A DNA stretch of 64,000 nt. Origin: Mytilus californianus. Its lineage: Eukaryota; Mollusca; Bivalvia; Mytilida; Mytilidae. Where the stretch lies: NCBI RefSeq assembly GCF_021869535.1, contig NW_026262593.1, positions 72,606,822-72,670,821 of the forward strand, in the 5' to 3' direction. Position numbers and translations under genes: made by a program. The stretch's first letter is position 1. Every line of letters begins with the position of its first letter. The notes under the pieces were generated by a model that worked only from the letters and a program-made list of their open reading frames with translations, did no database searches and was not told the origin of the DNA. This document shows, in pieces, positions 36,047-48,018 of this stretch.

Positions 36047-36305
36047 CATGATAACTGGGAAAGAGTATATTCCACTGCTCTGCATTAATTAAACGCTGCC
36101 TTTTTAATTCAACCAGTTTTTCATAAGCGTTCATAATGTAAGTTTGTAAGCAAGATGGAGGAATTTCTTTATCAAATAATACACGTACAGCCCTTGGAGA
36201 AATTGTAGTCAATAACCAATGAATTTTCAAATAGTTATATTTTTCCTCTGAATATAATGGTGATTTAAGCGCAGTTCTGTTCTCCGATAAACTGAGATTC
36301 CACAT
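36047..36305 (-). CDS. Exon 1 of the DZIP3-like HEPN gene (start codon, N-terminal HEPN part)
   Basis: The frame opens with ATG at 36305, the only methionine upstream of the conserved part, and an in-frame TGA lies two codons before it. It runs 86 codons plus one base to a donor (TATCATG|GTATGT, GT at 36046-36045). The product starts MWNLSLSENR and carries SEEKYNYLKIHWLL, ISPRAVRVLFDKEIPP, LVELKRQRLINAEQW and NILFP. This series matches the N-terminal half of DZIP3-like HEPN domains in bivalve proteins. The phase-1 end fits exon 2, giving Val87. HEPN domains of this kind occur in large immune-type proteins with NACHT/STAND or E3-ligase parts; which of these follows here is not visible. A 5' untranslated exon upstream was not identified. 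Confidence 0.87.
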
Positions 36306-37984
36306 TGTTCACAATTATCTCATTTACTCTTTTTTATTTGCTTATGGTTGTATCCTTTGTTGCATCGTAATACTGGGGTTGAAGGTAGTGTCTTTTGATA
36401 CTTTCAGTATAACTTAATCTCGTGATTCTCTTCCAAGTCTTTCCTTACTTGTATGTCTCTCATGCTGAAATATTGAGTGTAATTAAAAGCAGTAGACTCT
36501 ATATATAAACACAACGAAGAAACTATAAAGGCCAAACGAAACATGGCGATTGCGCTCGTCCAACTAATGAATAGTGTGCACAGTAAAAGCATTTATGGAG
36601 ACGACCGACAATCTACTTTTCGGGAGAAGGCGCTGGTAGAATGTTGGAAATCACTTGCTTGCCTGGAAAGCACCAACAAAAAATAAATACTATATGTTGA
36701 CTATGAATATTTTCGCTAGAATCATTGACAAAATTCAAAACTCAATTGTGTATAATTCGAAAGGTGAATTTTTAACGACAGAAATAAAGGATAGTGGTTT
36801 TTTTCCTTGTATTTGGGGAGGGAAGTTGGTGAATTTTGTTTTGGGAAATATTCACAATTGTATCTTGGATTTTGTTGAACTTTTTAATCCTGTCTTAAGC
36901 AAAATTTAGTTTTACATTTTTTACCAGTACCGAGTATTCATTTTCATAATCATCATGCCCCCTATAAAAAATCCAATGGTCTTAGTCTTATATGCATGCC
37001 TTATATCAGAAGGAAATGAACATCTCGTCCGCGAATCTAAAACCATAGCCACCCCACTCCCTTTTAAGAACACAGATTATCTTGCCAAAATAACCTCGCA
37101 TCATAAAACTAATATTTACATTCTTGGTTATCCAACATGTTAAATATAGATTTTTGGAATTATTAATATAAGAATAAGCAGATGTGGCATGATTGCCATG
37201 GAGACAAATGTCCACCGAAGACCAAACAAATGACGTAGAAGTTAGCAATTATACGGTTCCGCTACAGAAACGTTAAGTATTTGTTGCGAAATTTTCAATT
37301 GATAGTAATAGGGCAAACCTTAATTAACTACAAATGGTTTATCAATAATGTTTCTTATGGATAAATATTTTTTTCATACTAATACTGTGAAAAGACACAG
37401 TGTCGATTAAGGGTACCAATAAACAAACATTTTTATATTTTGATATTAAATACTTGAAAGTCTATCTGTACAGCTAAAACAAATGCATTAGGTAAGCTGC
37501 AAAAAAACTTTTATTTCTAATAATTTGAATATTTTTTTGGTGAACATAGAAATTAAAATCAAAATACCCCTATTATCGTAAAAGAGGCATTACACAGATT
37601 ATATTTTTATAGTAGAAGTAATATTCATAGATTTCAAAAATGTCAACGCAAAACAATAATTTATGACAAATCAATTGGCAACCCATACTTTAAGATCATC
37701 TGAAAACCGTCAGAATGGCGTGTACACTTTTCAATCTGGCTTCATTCCATGCACCAAATACAGTTGATCTTTGGCTATAATATCTCAAAATGGAACTAAT
37801 AACAAAATTTAAACGTTGCTATTTTCTATTTTGTTCATTGAAAAACTGAAAGAAATATATTTATATAAAAGAGAGGAATTTAAAATTATTAGATGATGTA
37901 ATAAATAATGATAATTAAAAAACCAATTCTTCAGAGAACAGTTATAGGTGTTTTCATCATTGAATTTCTAAATCATTGATAAGT

Positions 37985-38365
37985 AATCACTTCCGGTTAA
38001 CTCAAAGTTACTACTGGTGTCAAATCATGGGTTTTTTCATACCGATTTCAAATGTATATGGTTTCTATGAACTTCTGTCTGAAATAAGGGAGATAATTTG
38101 CTACTTCCAGTTAAGACCATGTCACTTCCGGTCGCATAAGATAGCTTTTTTCAAACTGGTTCCAAAAAAATGGTTTCGATATACTAATGCCGGATATAAG
38201 AGAGACCATTTGCTACTTCAGTTTTACAGAAGGTCACTTCCGGTCTCAAAATCATAGGTTTTTGCATCCCGATTTAATAAATATATGGTTTCTACAATGT
38301 TCTAGATACTTTTTTCGTGAAAAAAAATTGCTACTTCCGGTCGCCTCAAGGTCACTTCTGGTTGA
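37985..38365 (+). repeat. Tandem repeat of about 115 bp with CACTTCCGGT motif
   Basis: The phrases CACTTCCGGT and GCTACTTC recur at about 37989, 38100-38130, 38213-38242 and 38330-38355, with shared ATGGTTTC and GATTT sequence between. There are three to four degenerate units. Confidence 0.75.
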
Positions 38366-38589
38366 CATTTTTCAAGATAAGCATTATTTAAACATAATGC
38401 AAAACATCATATGGCTTTATCATGTACCAGCACTACAAACCAGTAAAAGTCTGAAATGGCCTATATCTGTACTCGACTGTACTGATTTTTACTCGACCAG
38501 TCTGAATTTGTCTGAAATTTACCTGATATTACTCGACTGTAGTCTAAAGGATACTTAACAGTCTGAACTTGTTCTCCACCTTTACTCGA

Positions 38590-38750
38590 CCATTTTATAC
38601 GAGTCTGAACCATACTCGATATAGTCTTAACCATTCTCGACCAAATCTGAACCATGTTCGACCTAGTCTGAACCATGTTCGACCTAGTCTGAACCATACT
38701 CGACCTAGTCTGAACCATACGCGACCAAGTCTTAACTAACCTAGACCTAT
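38590..38750 (+). repeat. 21-bp minisatellite
   Basis: The unit TCTGAACCATGTTCGACCTA plus G (21 bp) is repeated about seven times, diverging to the left. In reverse it reads as a 7-residue repeat (MVQTRSN), a by-product of the period being a multiple of 3. Looser related sequence extends left to about 38465. Confidence 0.9.
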
Positions 38751-39654
38751 TTTTGTATCTAGTTATTGCATGTATTTCATCAATTTAGGAACTGTTATAT
38801 ATACAATGTATATCACCTTTAAAATAAAAATAAAACAAGGTGATCAAAGGAAGTAATTTCTGGTTGGATTAAAAAATATCATGTAATAAATTAAGTTTTC
38901 TTTAAAAGAATTTTTATATATACATGATATCATGTTCACATTGGTTTATGCACATCTAAATACTAGAGCTTTCAACCATTATTCAAATATCTTGAATGGT
39001 ATTCAAACGTTTTTGAATGTTTCAGATATATATTATGGTTACTGGACAATTTTCACCACTAACTTAAGCCTGGTATAGATGCGTGGTGTCAGTTGAAATT
39101 TGTTTAATAATGCAGTGAACATTTTTTTATCAAAATAAATATAAAATAGCATTTAAAGCAACTTAATAAATCTTAAAAAATTACACCTTTGTTTTGTAAA
39201 ACCAAGAATTTAATATAATCATTATAATAAAACTTTCATAGCAATCCTTGATAACCTTTTAAAAAAGGAAATGTATTCCAAAGTTGCAGTAAAAAATTAT
39301 TTTAATTAAATTTGAATAAGTTTTGTCAACATTAAAGACATGGCATACATGATGCACTTTAATGAGGTTTAATTACATAGTACATGTGTGTTTTACAGGT
39401 AAAAAGAAACCCCTTTTTTTCTTAAACTCGTGTATTACCTATCTAGGGAATTCAAAAGGCCTTGTGATTTAAGTTTTACAGGATGTTGTAATTTTCAATG
39501 GATGTTATTTAAAATTTGTTACTCTCTGACCAGGTGTGATATTTTTAATGGGTGTGTCCCAAGCAGGATGTATTACTTTATAGTTTATCCCTAATCAGAA
39601 GAACAATTTTATTTATTTCATTTTTTTTTTTATCCCTTTTTAAAATATATATAT

Positions 39655-39835
39655 ATATAAACAAGTTTAATTTGAAAACAACGTTCAAACCTATGATTGC
39701 GTTGGATAAAAACCGCAATTTTTATACGTGTGCATGCAAAACAAATTTCTTGGTAGAATGGTCTAAATACAGCACAAACAACATTTGCCAAAAGACCAAA
39801 TGAGTGAAAAAGTATATTTTAACATATATATATCC
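39655..39835 (+). mobile_element. TA-flanked short element, copy 2
   Basis: Second copy of the element at 29395-29590, again bordered by TA runs (39645-39660 and 39823-39833). Confidence 0.85.
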
Positions 39836-39999
39836 CAATTATAATAAGAATAGATATATTCCTGATGGAAGGTTAAACAATTTCAGTGATTTTGTTGGCT
39901 GTTGTTAAAAAGATAGTTATATAACTAGTGTTTGTAACCATGCAAATTATGAAGTTTTATTTTGGAATTTAGGAAAATCAAGTTTTGTTTAAAAAGAAC

Positions 40000-40330
40000 A
40001 AGCATTCTGAGAGTATTGCATGGCAATACATACTCCCCTACCGGGTGAAAATTCATTATACTGGAACAAAACGCTAACTTGTTCTATAACTTGTCATGGT
40101 GTAAACAAAACGAAAATATCAAGTCAATATCTTCAAGCATGACTAAAAACAGTGTGGAAAACTGAATATTGAGTGAATTTTTTCAAGGCCAAGGACCATA
40201 ACTCTGCACAAAATTATCAGACCGAAACAAAAATTTGAACTTGATCTGTAACTTGTCATGATGAAACTATATACCAATTGTCAATCAAAATCTTCAAGCA
40301 TGATGAAAAAAGTGAGGAAAAACTATAACA
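40000..40330 (+). repeat. Degenerate tandem mollusc repeat, about 170-bp units
   Basis: AACTTGTTCTATAACTTGTC with ATCTTCAAGCATGACTAAAA, and GAACTTGATCTGTAACTTGT with ATCTTCAAGCATGATGAAAA, mark two successive units. No coding potential. Confidence 0.7.
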
Positions 40331-40904
40331 CTCTAACATTAGATATGATTTAAAGTTCTCTAAAATAAGATATGATGTAATACAATGTATATCTATTTTC
40401 AAATTACAATCAAATATGATTAATAGTTCCCATTTGATCTTGACCTCAATTTCAAGGCCATAAAAGGGCCATCAAAATACCATACGTTCTACTATGTATG
40501 GTGCATGAGTTATATTTCCATACAACTTATTTTTAACTTTCCAGGTGAGAAAACTCCTTTTACGATACTCTTTCGACCAAAACTTTAAAGTTACGACATA
40601 TCGCAACGAACAATTTTGTAAAACATTTTGTCATTATTTATTAGTGTTTGTGAGGGATAGCGAAACCAATTAAAAGTTAAAATTTATATTTTTTTGGTGT
40701 ACCAAGGAAATCGAATACAAATATCCTATGTCTATATAACTTACAGTTCATGAGTAACATTTATATATCACTATGCCAGGAGAATAACTCTCATATGGAA
40801 TCTCCGTATCATTTCAAACAAAATATAACAAAACATTCAGGAAAAACAAAACAGGATATAACGAGTAATTTGGAAATATAAATTTGTCGATTGCAAAGGA
40901 GTGA

Positions 40905-41450
40905 AAATAACAAGAAAATCATATGATGAAGACATAATCTTTCAATCAGTTTAATTGAGGTCTGGAGCTGGCATGTCAGTAACTGCTAGTAGTCTGTTGT
41001 TATTTATGTATTATTGTCATTTTGTTTATTTTCTTTTGTTTCCTGTTCTGACATCGGACTCGGACTTCTCTTAAGCTGAGTTTTACTGTGCGTACTGTTG
41101 TACGTTTGTTTTTTTTACATTGGCTAGAGGTATAGGGGAGGGTTGAGATCTCAAAAAACATGTTTAACCCCGCCGCATTTTTGCGCCTGTCCCAAGTCAG
41201 GAGCCTCTGGCCTTTGTTAGTCTTGTAACATTTTTTATTTTAGTTTCTTGTGCATAATTTGGAGTTTAGTATGACGTCCATTATCACTGAACTAGTATAC
41301 ATATTTGTTTAGGGGCCAGCTGAAGGACGCCTCCGGGTGCGGAAGTTTCTCGCTGCATTGAAGACCCATTGGTGGCCTTCGGCTGTTGTCTGCTCTATGG
41401 TCGGGTTGTTGTCTCTTTGACACATTCCCCATTTCCATTCTCAATTTTAT
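40905..41450 (+). mobile_element. Retroposon 3' region, longest copy
   Basis: It runs from TTTCAATCAGTTTAATTGAG through GTCTGGAGCTGGCATGTCAG, ACCCCGCCGCATTTTTGCGC, GGGGCCAGCTGAAGGACGCC and GACCCATTGGTGGCCTTCGG to the fixed 3' end CCATTTCCATTCTCAATTTTA. Other copies start at different points (8296, 58945, 63728) but the complete ones end here, which is the pattern of 5'-truncated retroposition. Confidence 0.8.
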
Positions 41451-42639
41451 TGTACGGGAAGATAACACAGAGTCAACTGCGCAAGGGTATTCATTGATCG
41501 ATATTATGTACCAAAAATCTTTTTGATATCTTGCGAAACAAAAACAAAAAAATCTCAACATAAAAAAGTGGCAGAAGAAAAAAAAATAATCAGAACAAAA
41601 TCAAAAGGTCTTTCCACAGGAAAGTGGAAAAATCTAATGATATTCGTCCCTTTCGTTCATTCAAAGCATATTTTGATTTCGAATTCTACTTCATGTTGTA
41701 GTCAGGTGAAAAAAAAGCATATTCCCTAACTTAAATACTAGTAATGACCTTTTCTGAGCTGCTGAAGTCTTCTATGAAAAGAAAAGAGGCTGATATGGGG
41801 CAAAATATTTGACCCTGTATTGTGGGAAAAAAATCTGACAAATATTCCTAAACCTGAAATGACTACATCCTTAAACATGTTAAGAAAAGACAGGTAATAT
41901 CAACACTTAATGTTAGGGATCATACATTCCAAGGAGGAAAAGAAAGATGTAAACATTCTGTAAACTACAGATAATTATACATTAATAAGCTTTGTAGTAC
42001 ACATGCGATTGTTTTTAAATAATTAAGAAAATGTGTTCGTATGGCTAATGGGCTGCAAGTATCTAAAAGTTCTAAATAAAACTAGTCTGTTGACAGAAAG
42101 ATGTTAAATTTATAAAACGATATGAGTGCATATTAATGTTTGTGTACTGCACTGGTGAATGATTCTTTTTGCCAGTCTCATTTATGCGATATCATATAAA
42201 TGTGCATTTTCTGTCATTATTTTGAACTCTGTTATACTATATTTATGTATTTAGTTATGATGTTTCTTTTGTAAATACGGTTGGATATTGTGTTATGTCT
42301 TATCGTTTGTGGTTTGAATTTGTATTTTCGGTACATTTCACATATGTCTTATTTGTCGAGTTAATTTCCGTTTTCCATGGATATAGTAAGTAGTGTGTCA
42401 GTCCAATTAATTATGACGTCGTCACAGCATTAATTTAAAATGACTATTTCAAGACTGTCATAATCATAATTATTTGTACTAGTATTGTGAATATAATTGT
42501 GAATTTTTGGATCTCATTCCATATAATTGTATAAATTTCAAGATTACCTGTGATAATATATACGTCACTTTTTGTGGCGTTAATCCATTCATGTGGCGCG
42601 CAGTTTGTTGTGTCCTGTGCTGTCGTTAATTCATGGTAG

Positions 42640-43060
42640 ATGTCCGTTGTTATTCTGCGGTGTACATGTTGTAGTGTACTTTTATATTATTTATTTATGT
42701 ATTTCTCTGTGCTGAGTGTTCTTGCGTTTGTTTGTACTGTATTCCTGTCACGTATTGTTGTTGTTTTAGCGATCTTTTTTAACATTGCCATATCAGCGGG
42801 AGGTCTGGCTAGCCATAAAACCAGCTTCAACCCACCTTTTTTTCCTAAACTATCATGCACCAAGTCAGGAATAAGGCAGTTTTTCTTATTTTTTTTTTAT
42901 TTTTTTTTGTTGCAGTTCAGTGTTTTTGTTGTTCCGTTGTTTTCCTCCTATAGTTGATGTGTTTCTCTCGGTTTTAGTTTGTAACCCGATCTTCAAACAA
43001 TTGTCATTGTCGTAAATTGTTTGATATTAATTAGCCATTTTGGAGTTTTTGAATTGTCAA
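42640..43060 (+). mobile_element. Related retroelement 3' tail
   Basis: TTTGTACTGTATTCCTGTCA, TGGCTAGCCATAAAACCAGC, CACCAAGTCAGGAATAAGGC and GTTGATGTGTTTCTCTCGGT mark a diverged relative of the Penelope-family tail. A similar end is at 49350-49530. Confidence 0.65.
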
Positions 43061-43202
43061 TAAAATTATAGTTTTGCATTGTATTGTATTAATAACTGAT
43101 CAAACAAATAAGGTTAGGGAACTTTTTCTGATGGACATGTAATCCTCCTTCGAATGTTTCTACAACCCAAATTAATTACTCATAATAAGTGAAAAAATAA
43201 GT

Positions 43203-43386
43203 AAATGTATCTATCAAAGTTGTACAAAAAATCGAACATGTAAAAATGTTGTTTGTTTATAGTTGACTAGTGTTTGGTTAATTATAGTAAGGTCGGTTCG
43301 ATTGGGATATTGAGTTCATGCACGAGTGAACTCAGGTGGTTTAAAGTCATTCGAGCCATTGCAGTCAAAGTGTACAGTAGCATTTT
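43203..43386 (+). repeat. Split direct repeat A1
   Basis: Left copy of the 184-bp repeat. It runs from AAATGTATCTATCAAAG to CAGTAGCATTTT and contains TAAGGTCGGTTCGATTGGGA and CACGAGTGAACTCAGGTGG. It lies 33 bp upstream of the gag-like ATG, so it may also carry the promoter. Confidence 0.95.
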
Positions 43387-43419
43387 ATTAGTTTATCTTC
43401 AACTTGTACTTTTCGTAAT

Positions 43420-43948
43420 ATGGCAAGTTCTGAACGTGAAGAAAATCAACTTTATGATATTATGATACTAACATAACAATGAAGATATGGTAACCAAAAT
43501 TGCAGACATAACCTTGAACAATTTTAAACAGTATTTAAATAGTAAAATTGTTAGCCTAAAGATGGAACTTCTGGAAGACGCGACGAATAAATCAGGAACC
43601 TTGTTTATAAACAGCTTAAATCAAGACTTTCTTATAAGTTTAAGTTACAGTAGGCATGTTCAGCACGAATTTAATTCTGAAATTGATTATATGGTATCCA
43701 GGATCAAACGTGCAGCCGAGCGTGATGAATATTCTAAAGTCGTGGATATTAGCTATGACCTTATGGAGAAAATTCTTAAGCGGAACAAGTGTATTAAGAT
43801 CGCTGACAAGTCACCAGCAGAATGGGATACAGTCAAAGAATACCTATCAGACAAGCTTGCTTAGGATTCCGAGGATGAGAAGAAAATTAGGTCTGCTGTT
43901 ACACGGACCTTGACGGACCAAGTAGCACAAGGAACAAGAGCGTTTTAA
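43420..43948 (+). pseudogene. Gag-like ORF1 of the Ngaro-like element, frameshifted and with an in-frame stop
   Basis: The frame starts MASSEREENQLYDIM at 43420 and meets a stop at 43474-43476. A +1 shift then leads into 43487-43864, 125 codons including FKQYLNSKIVSLKMELLE, MVSRIKRAAERDEYSK and SPAEWDTVKEYLSDKLA. A TAG follows, after which the frame continues DSEDEKKIRSAVTRTLTDQ to a stop at 43946-43948. The ending (AEWDTVKEY ... DSEDEKKIR) resembles ORF1 products of DIRS/Ngaro-type elements as I recall them from invertebrates; that link is from memory and moderate. The protein is helical and charged. A donor-like CAAG|GTGATAAGT at 43954 and an acceptor-like TTTGTTTCAG near 44255 hint at a spliced 3' part. 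Confidence 0.6.
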
Positions 43949-44551
43949 AGATCAAGGTGATAAGTATTGTTTACATCATGTATTGTTTTTCATCATATTG
44001 AATTTAAAATTTATTATAAAAATGAACATTTAGATTGAAATTCAGTACATGTCATTTGATTATGAAAAAGAATCCCTCTTCATGATCTGTTTAGGGAAAT
44101 GAGAAGAACATATATAAGTATTTGAAAAATAATGATTCACATTCATTTGTTTTAGACATGATTGATTATGGTTCTTATATCCGGTTTATCACAGTTCCGC
44201 AAGTTATACTGTTATATTTAACAAGAAATATTTGATAATGCTGAATTTGTTTCAGAAGCTAATTCAGAGAAAGGAATTGGACTTTAAAATTTTTGTTTTT
44301 GGTTTTGTTTATCCTTCTTCAGAGTTCTGACATGCGCAGGTTATATAATGTATAGTTATCATGAGCTGTAGCTAAACTATAATACAGTTACTATTTCATT
44401 TTGATTATTGTTGCTTAATTTACCACTGGGAATGATACTAGTAGATTTCTGTAGGGTTTATTACTTTTTGAGTATCTATTTGTCTTAATCACTGGGCTGA
44501 TTGATTGTTAAATTTACTGCATGTGTTAGTAAAAATTTTGAAACCACGTGT

Positions 44552-47245
44552 TCCTGACTGGTTGTCTTGATACTAAGTGACTGGTTGTCATTGAAGCCAC
44601 TGTGATGATTTTATTGAAGCCGTTGACTGGTTATTATTGAAGCCGTTGACAGGTAATTATTGAAGCATATGTACTGATTGTTATTGAAGCCACTTGACTA
44701 TTGTTATTGAAGTCACTGGACTGGTTGTTATTGAAGCCATTGGACTGGTTGTCATTGATGCAAATGGGCATGTTGTAATTGAAGGCACTGGACTGATAGT
44801 TATTTAAGCCTCTGGGATGTTATCATAAATACACTAGACAGGTTGTTATTGATGCCACTGGACTGGTTGTTATTGAAGGCACTGGACATGCTGTATTGAC
44901 GGCACTATACTGATATTATATCAAGCCTATGGGCATTAAATCCACTGGACAGGTTGTTATTGAGTCACTGGAATGGTTATTATTTAAGTCACTGGAATGG
45001 TTGTTATTGAAGTCACTGGAAAGGTTGTTATTGAAGGCACTGGACTAATAGTTATATTAAGCCTCTGGGCTGTTTATCATTAAATCCACTGGACAGGTTG
45101 TTTTTGAAGTCACTGGATGGTTGTTATTGAAGCCGCTGGACTAGTTGTCAATGAAGCCACTGGGCATGTCGTAATTAACGCCACTTGGCTGATAGTTATT
45201 TAAACCGCTGGGCATGTTGTTATTGAAGCTAATGGGCACGTTGTTGTTGAAGCCACTGGACTGGTTGTTGTTGACGCAACTGAGCAGGTTGTTGAAGCCA
45301 CTGGGCGTGTTGTTATTGAAGACACTGGGCAAGTTGTAATTTAAGCCACAGGGCTGATAGTTGATTAAGCCACTGGGCATGTTGTTACAGACGCCACTGG
45401 GTGTGTTGTTGTTTTTGACGCCACTGGGTGTGTTTATTTGTAAAGCCACTGGGCAGGTTGTTATTGATGCCACTGGGCAGGTTGTTATAGACGCCATTGG
45501 GCGTGTTGTTATTGAAGCCACTGGGCGTGTTGTTATTGAAGCCACTGGGCAGTTTGTTTATAGGGCACTGGGTATGTTGTTATTGACGCCACTGGGCAGG
45601 TTTTTACAGACGCCACTGAGCGTGTTGTTATTGACGCCATTGGGTGTGTTTATTTGTAAAGCCACTGGGCAGGTTGTTATTGACGCCACTGGGCAGATTG
45701 TTATAGACGTCACTGGGCAGGTTGTTATAGACGCCACTGTGCGTGTTGTTATTGAAGCCACTGGGCAGGTTGTTTGTAAAGCCTTTGGGCAGGTTGTTAT
45801 TGACGCCACTGGGCGTGTTGTTTATTGAAGCCACTGGGCAGGTTGTTGTAGACGCCACTGGGCGTGTTGTTATGGAAGCCACTGGGCAGGTTGTTTGTTA
45901 AGCCACTAGGCATGTTGTTATTGACGCCACGAGACAGGTTGTTATAGACGCAACTTGACGTGTTGTTATTGAAGCCATTGGGCAGGTTGCTTGTAAAGCA
46001 TTGGGCAGTTTAGTTTATTGTTGAAGACACTGGCTGGTTGCTATTGACGCCAATGGACAGGCAGGTTGTTGAAGCCACTGGGTGTGTTATTGAAGACACT
46101 GGGCCAGTTGTAAATAAAGCCACTGGGCTGATAGTTAATTAAGCCACTGGGCATGTTATTATTGACGCAATTGGGCAGAGTTTTTTATTAATGCCAATTG
46201 GCAGGATGTTATTGAAGCCACTGGACATGCGTAATTAAAGTTATAGGCTGATAGTTATTTAAGCCATTGGGCATGTTATTATTGCCACTGGGCAGGTTGG
46301 TATTGAAGTCACATGGCAGGTTGTTTGTAAAGCCACTGGGCAGGTTGTTAGTGAAGACATTGAGCAGGTTGTTATTGACACCAGTGAAAAGTATGTTGTG
46401 AAAAACACTTGACTGGTTGTTATTGAAGCCACTTGGCATGTCGTAATTAATTAAGCCACTGGGCTGATAGTTAGTTATTAACGCCACTGGTCATGTTGTT
46501 ATTGGCGCAACTGGGCATGTTGTTTTTTGAAGATACTGGGCTTGTAGTTATTGCAGACTCTGGGCTGGTTGTTGTTGAAGACACTGAGCTGGGTGTTGAG
46601 GACACTGGGCTAGTAGATGTTGAAGACACTTGCAGTGACTTGGCTGTTTGTTAATGAAGACACTGAGCAGGTTGTTATTGCAGACACTTGGCTGGTAGTT
46701 ATTCAAGACACTGGGCAGGTTGTTGTTAAAGACACTGGGCATGTTATTGTTGGAAACTATTGGCAGGTTGTTGTTGAAGACACTCGGTAGGTTGTTGTTG
46801 AAGCATCTAGGCATGTTGTTATTGAAGACACTGTGCTGGTTGTTGTTGAAGACATTGGGCAGGTTGTTATTGAAGACACTGGACTGGTTGTTGTTGAAAT
46901 TCTGGGCTGGTTGTTGTTGAAGACACTGGACCTGTTTTTGTATAAGCCACTGGGTAGGTTTGTTATTAAAGACACTGGGCTGGTTGTCGTTGAAGACACT
47001 TGGCATGTTGTTATTAATGGCACTTGGCTGGTTGTTGTTGAAGACACTGGGTAGGTTGTTATTGAAGACACTGTGCTGGTTGCTGTTGAAAACACTGGAC
47101 AGGTTTGTTATTACAGAAAACGGGCAGGTGGTTGTTGATGAAGCCACTGGGCTGTTTATTATTAAAGAAACTTAGCATATTATTATTAAAGTCACTAGGG
47201 CGAATGTTTAGACAATACTGATTGTTATTGAAGCTATTAGGCTGA
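44552..47245. repeat. 24-bp minisatellite array, about 110 units
   Basis: The unit is GCCACTGGGCAGGTTGTTAT plus four bases (TGAA or TGAC), 24 bp. Sub-families change along the array: ACTGGACTGGTTGTTATTGA on the left, GACGCCACTGGGCAGG in the centre, GAAGACACTGGGC with GTTGTTGTT on the right. Units are most uniform around 45230-46000 and degenerate at both edges. The period is a multiple of 3 and the unit lacks stops in several frames, so long frames arise on both strands (ATGQVVID repeats forward, PVASITTC and NNLPSGVN repeats in reverse). There is no evidence that they are translated. Confidence 0.95.
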
Positions 47246-47593
47246 ACTTCAGACATGCATATTGGTATATTATTTGACAAAATAAACTTCTTTAAATAGC
47301 TATATTAAAGATGCTGACATACACCTTGATTAAAATTTTTAGTTAAAATAACATTCACTGAGAAGTCCGATGTTCATAGGTTTCGAAATGATTCCAGACG
47401 TCTCACATATACAAGAGCCAGTGTTAACGCCTGTATTTCTGATAGGATTTTTCTGAATCATAACAGGTTAAAATGGGACAGAGGGAAAGGATGGTTACGT
47501 TAGAGAAGACTTTAAAGCACAGTTATCTGTTTATCAAATTTAGGAATTCAAATAAATATTCAATGCTATTTTCCAGTTCTTTGGGTTTCGAAC

Positions 47594-47687
47594 GCACATG
47601 TCTCTGCAAGTGGCGTCTCCCATGTAAGAGTTTGTGGTTATTTGATAAATATTTTATGTTCGTTTGAGTTTACGAATTAGAATTTAA
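47594..47687 (+). repeat. Split direct repeat B1
   Basis: 94 bp from GCACATGTCTCTGCAAGTGG to CGAATTAGAATTTAA, 92 of 94 identical to B2. It overlaps the first two bases of A2. Confidence 0.95.
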
Positions 47688-47869
47688 ATGTATTTATCAA
47701 AGTTGTACAAAAAATCGAACATGTAAAAATGTTGTTTGTTTATAGTTGACTAGTGTTTGGTTAATTATAGTAAGGTCGGTTCGATTGGGATATTGAGTTC
47801 ATGCACGAGTGAACTCAGGTGGTTTAAAGTCATTCGAGCCATTGCAGTCAAAGTGTACAGTAGCATTTT
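47686..47869 (+). repeat. Split direct repeat A2
   Basis: Right copy of A1, 183 of 184 bases identical, beginning directly at the end of B1. Confidence 0.95.
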
Positions 47870-48018
47870 GTCAAATAAATAATATTATTAATTATATTAT
47901 TTATTTTCAGATTTGTAGACCACTAGTATGGGGAAACCAGTACATGTACAAGCTGCTTCATACCTGTGTATTTATATGAACTTTCCACAATATTATACTC
48001 ATATTTATAATAAAATGT

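Larger units (their letters stand above)
36306..43202. other. Upstream region of the HEPN gene; repeats, no gene seen
   Basis: Contains a minus-strand retroposon end at 37180-37250 (AGATGTGGCATGATTGCCAT), tandem repeats (37985, 38590), short elements and retroposon tails described separately. Stretches 36310-37170, 37260-37980, 38760-39650, 40520-40900 and 41460-42630 show nothing I can name. Confidence 0.5.

Noticed and set aside
36404..36592. 62-residue minus-strand hydrophobic frame upstream of exon 1
   Set aside because: No splice sites, no frame link to exon 1 (an in-frame TGA precedes the ATG) and no recognisable domain.
39552..39803. Small Cys-containing ORF shared with 29400-29560
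   Set aside because: Both copies lie in the same TA-flanked repeat and differ by non-synonymous changes, so this is a repeat and not a gene pair.
45361..45828. 155-residue plus-strand frame with ATGQVVID repeats
   Set aside because: Same minisatellite artefact, with no start context or conservation that would single it out.
46548..47147. 199-residue minus-strand frame with NNxPSxFN repeats
   Set aside because: It follows from a stop-free 24-bp minisatellite; similar long frames exist on the other strand and in other frames.
43203..47869. A1 and A2 as LTRs of an LTR retrotransposon
   Set aside because: There are no TG...CA ends, and a second repeat pair, B1/B2, is arranged so that B1 touches A2. 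That fits split direct repeats better.
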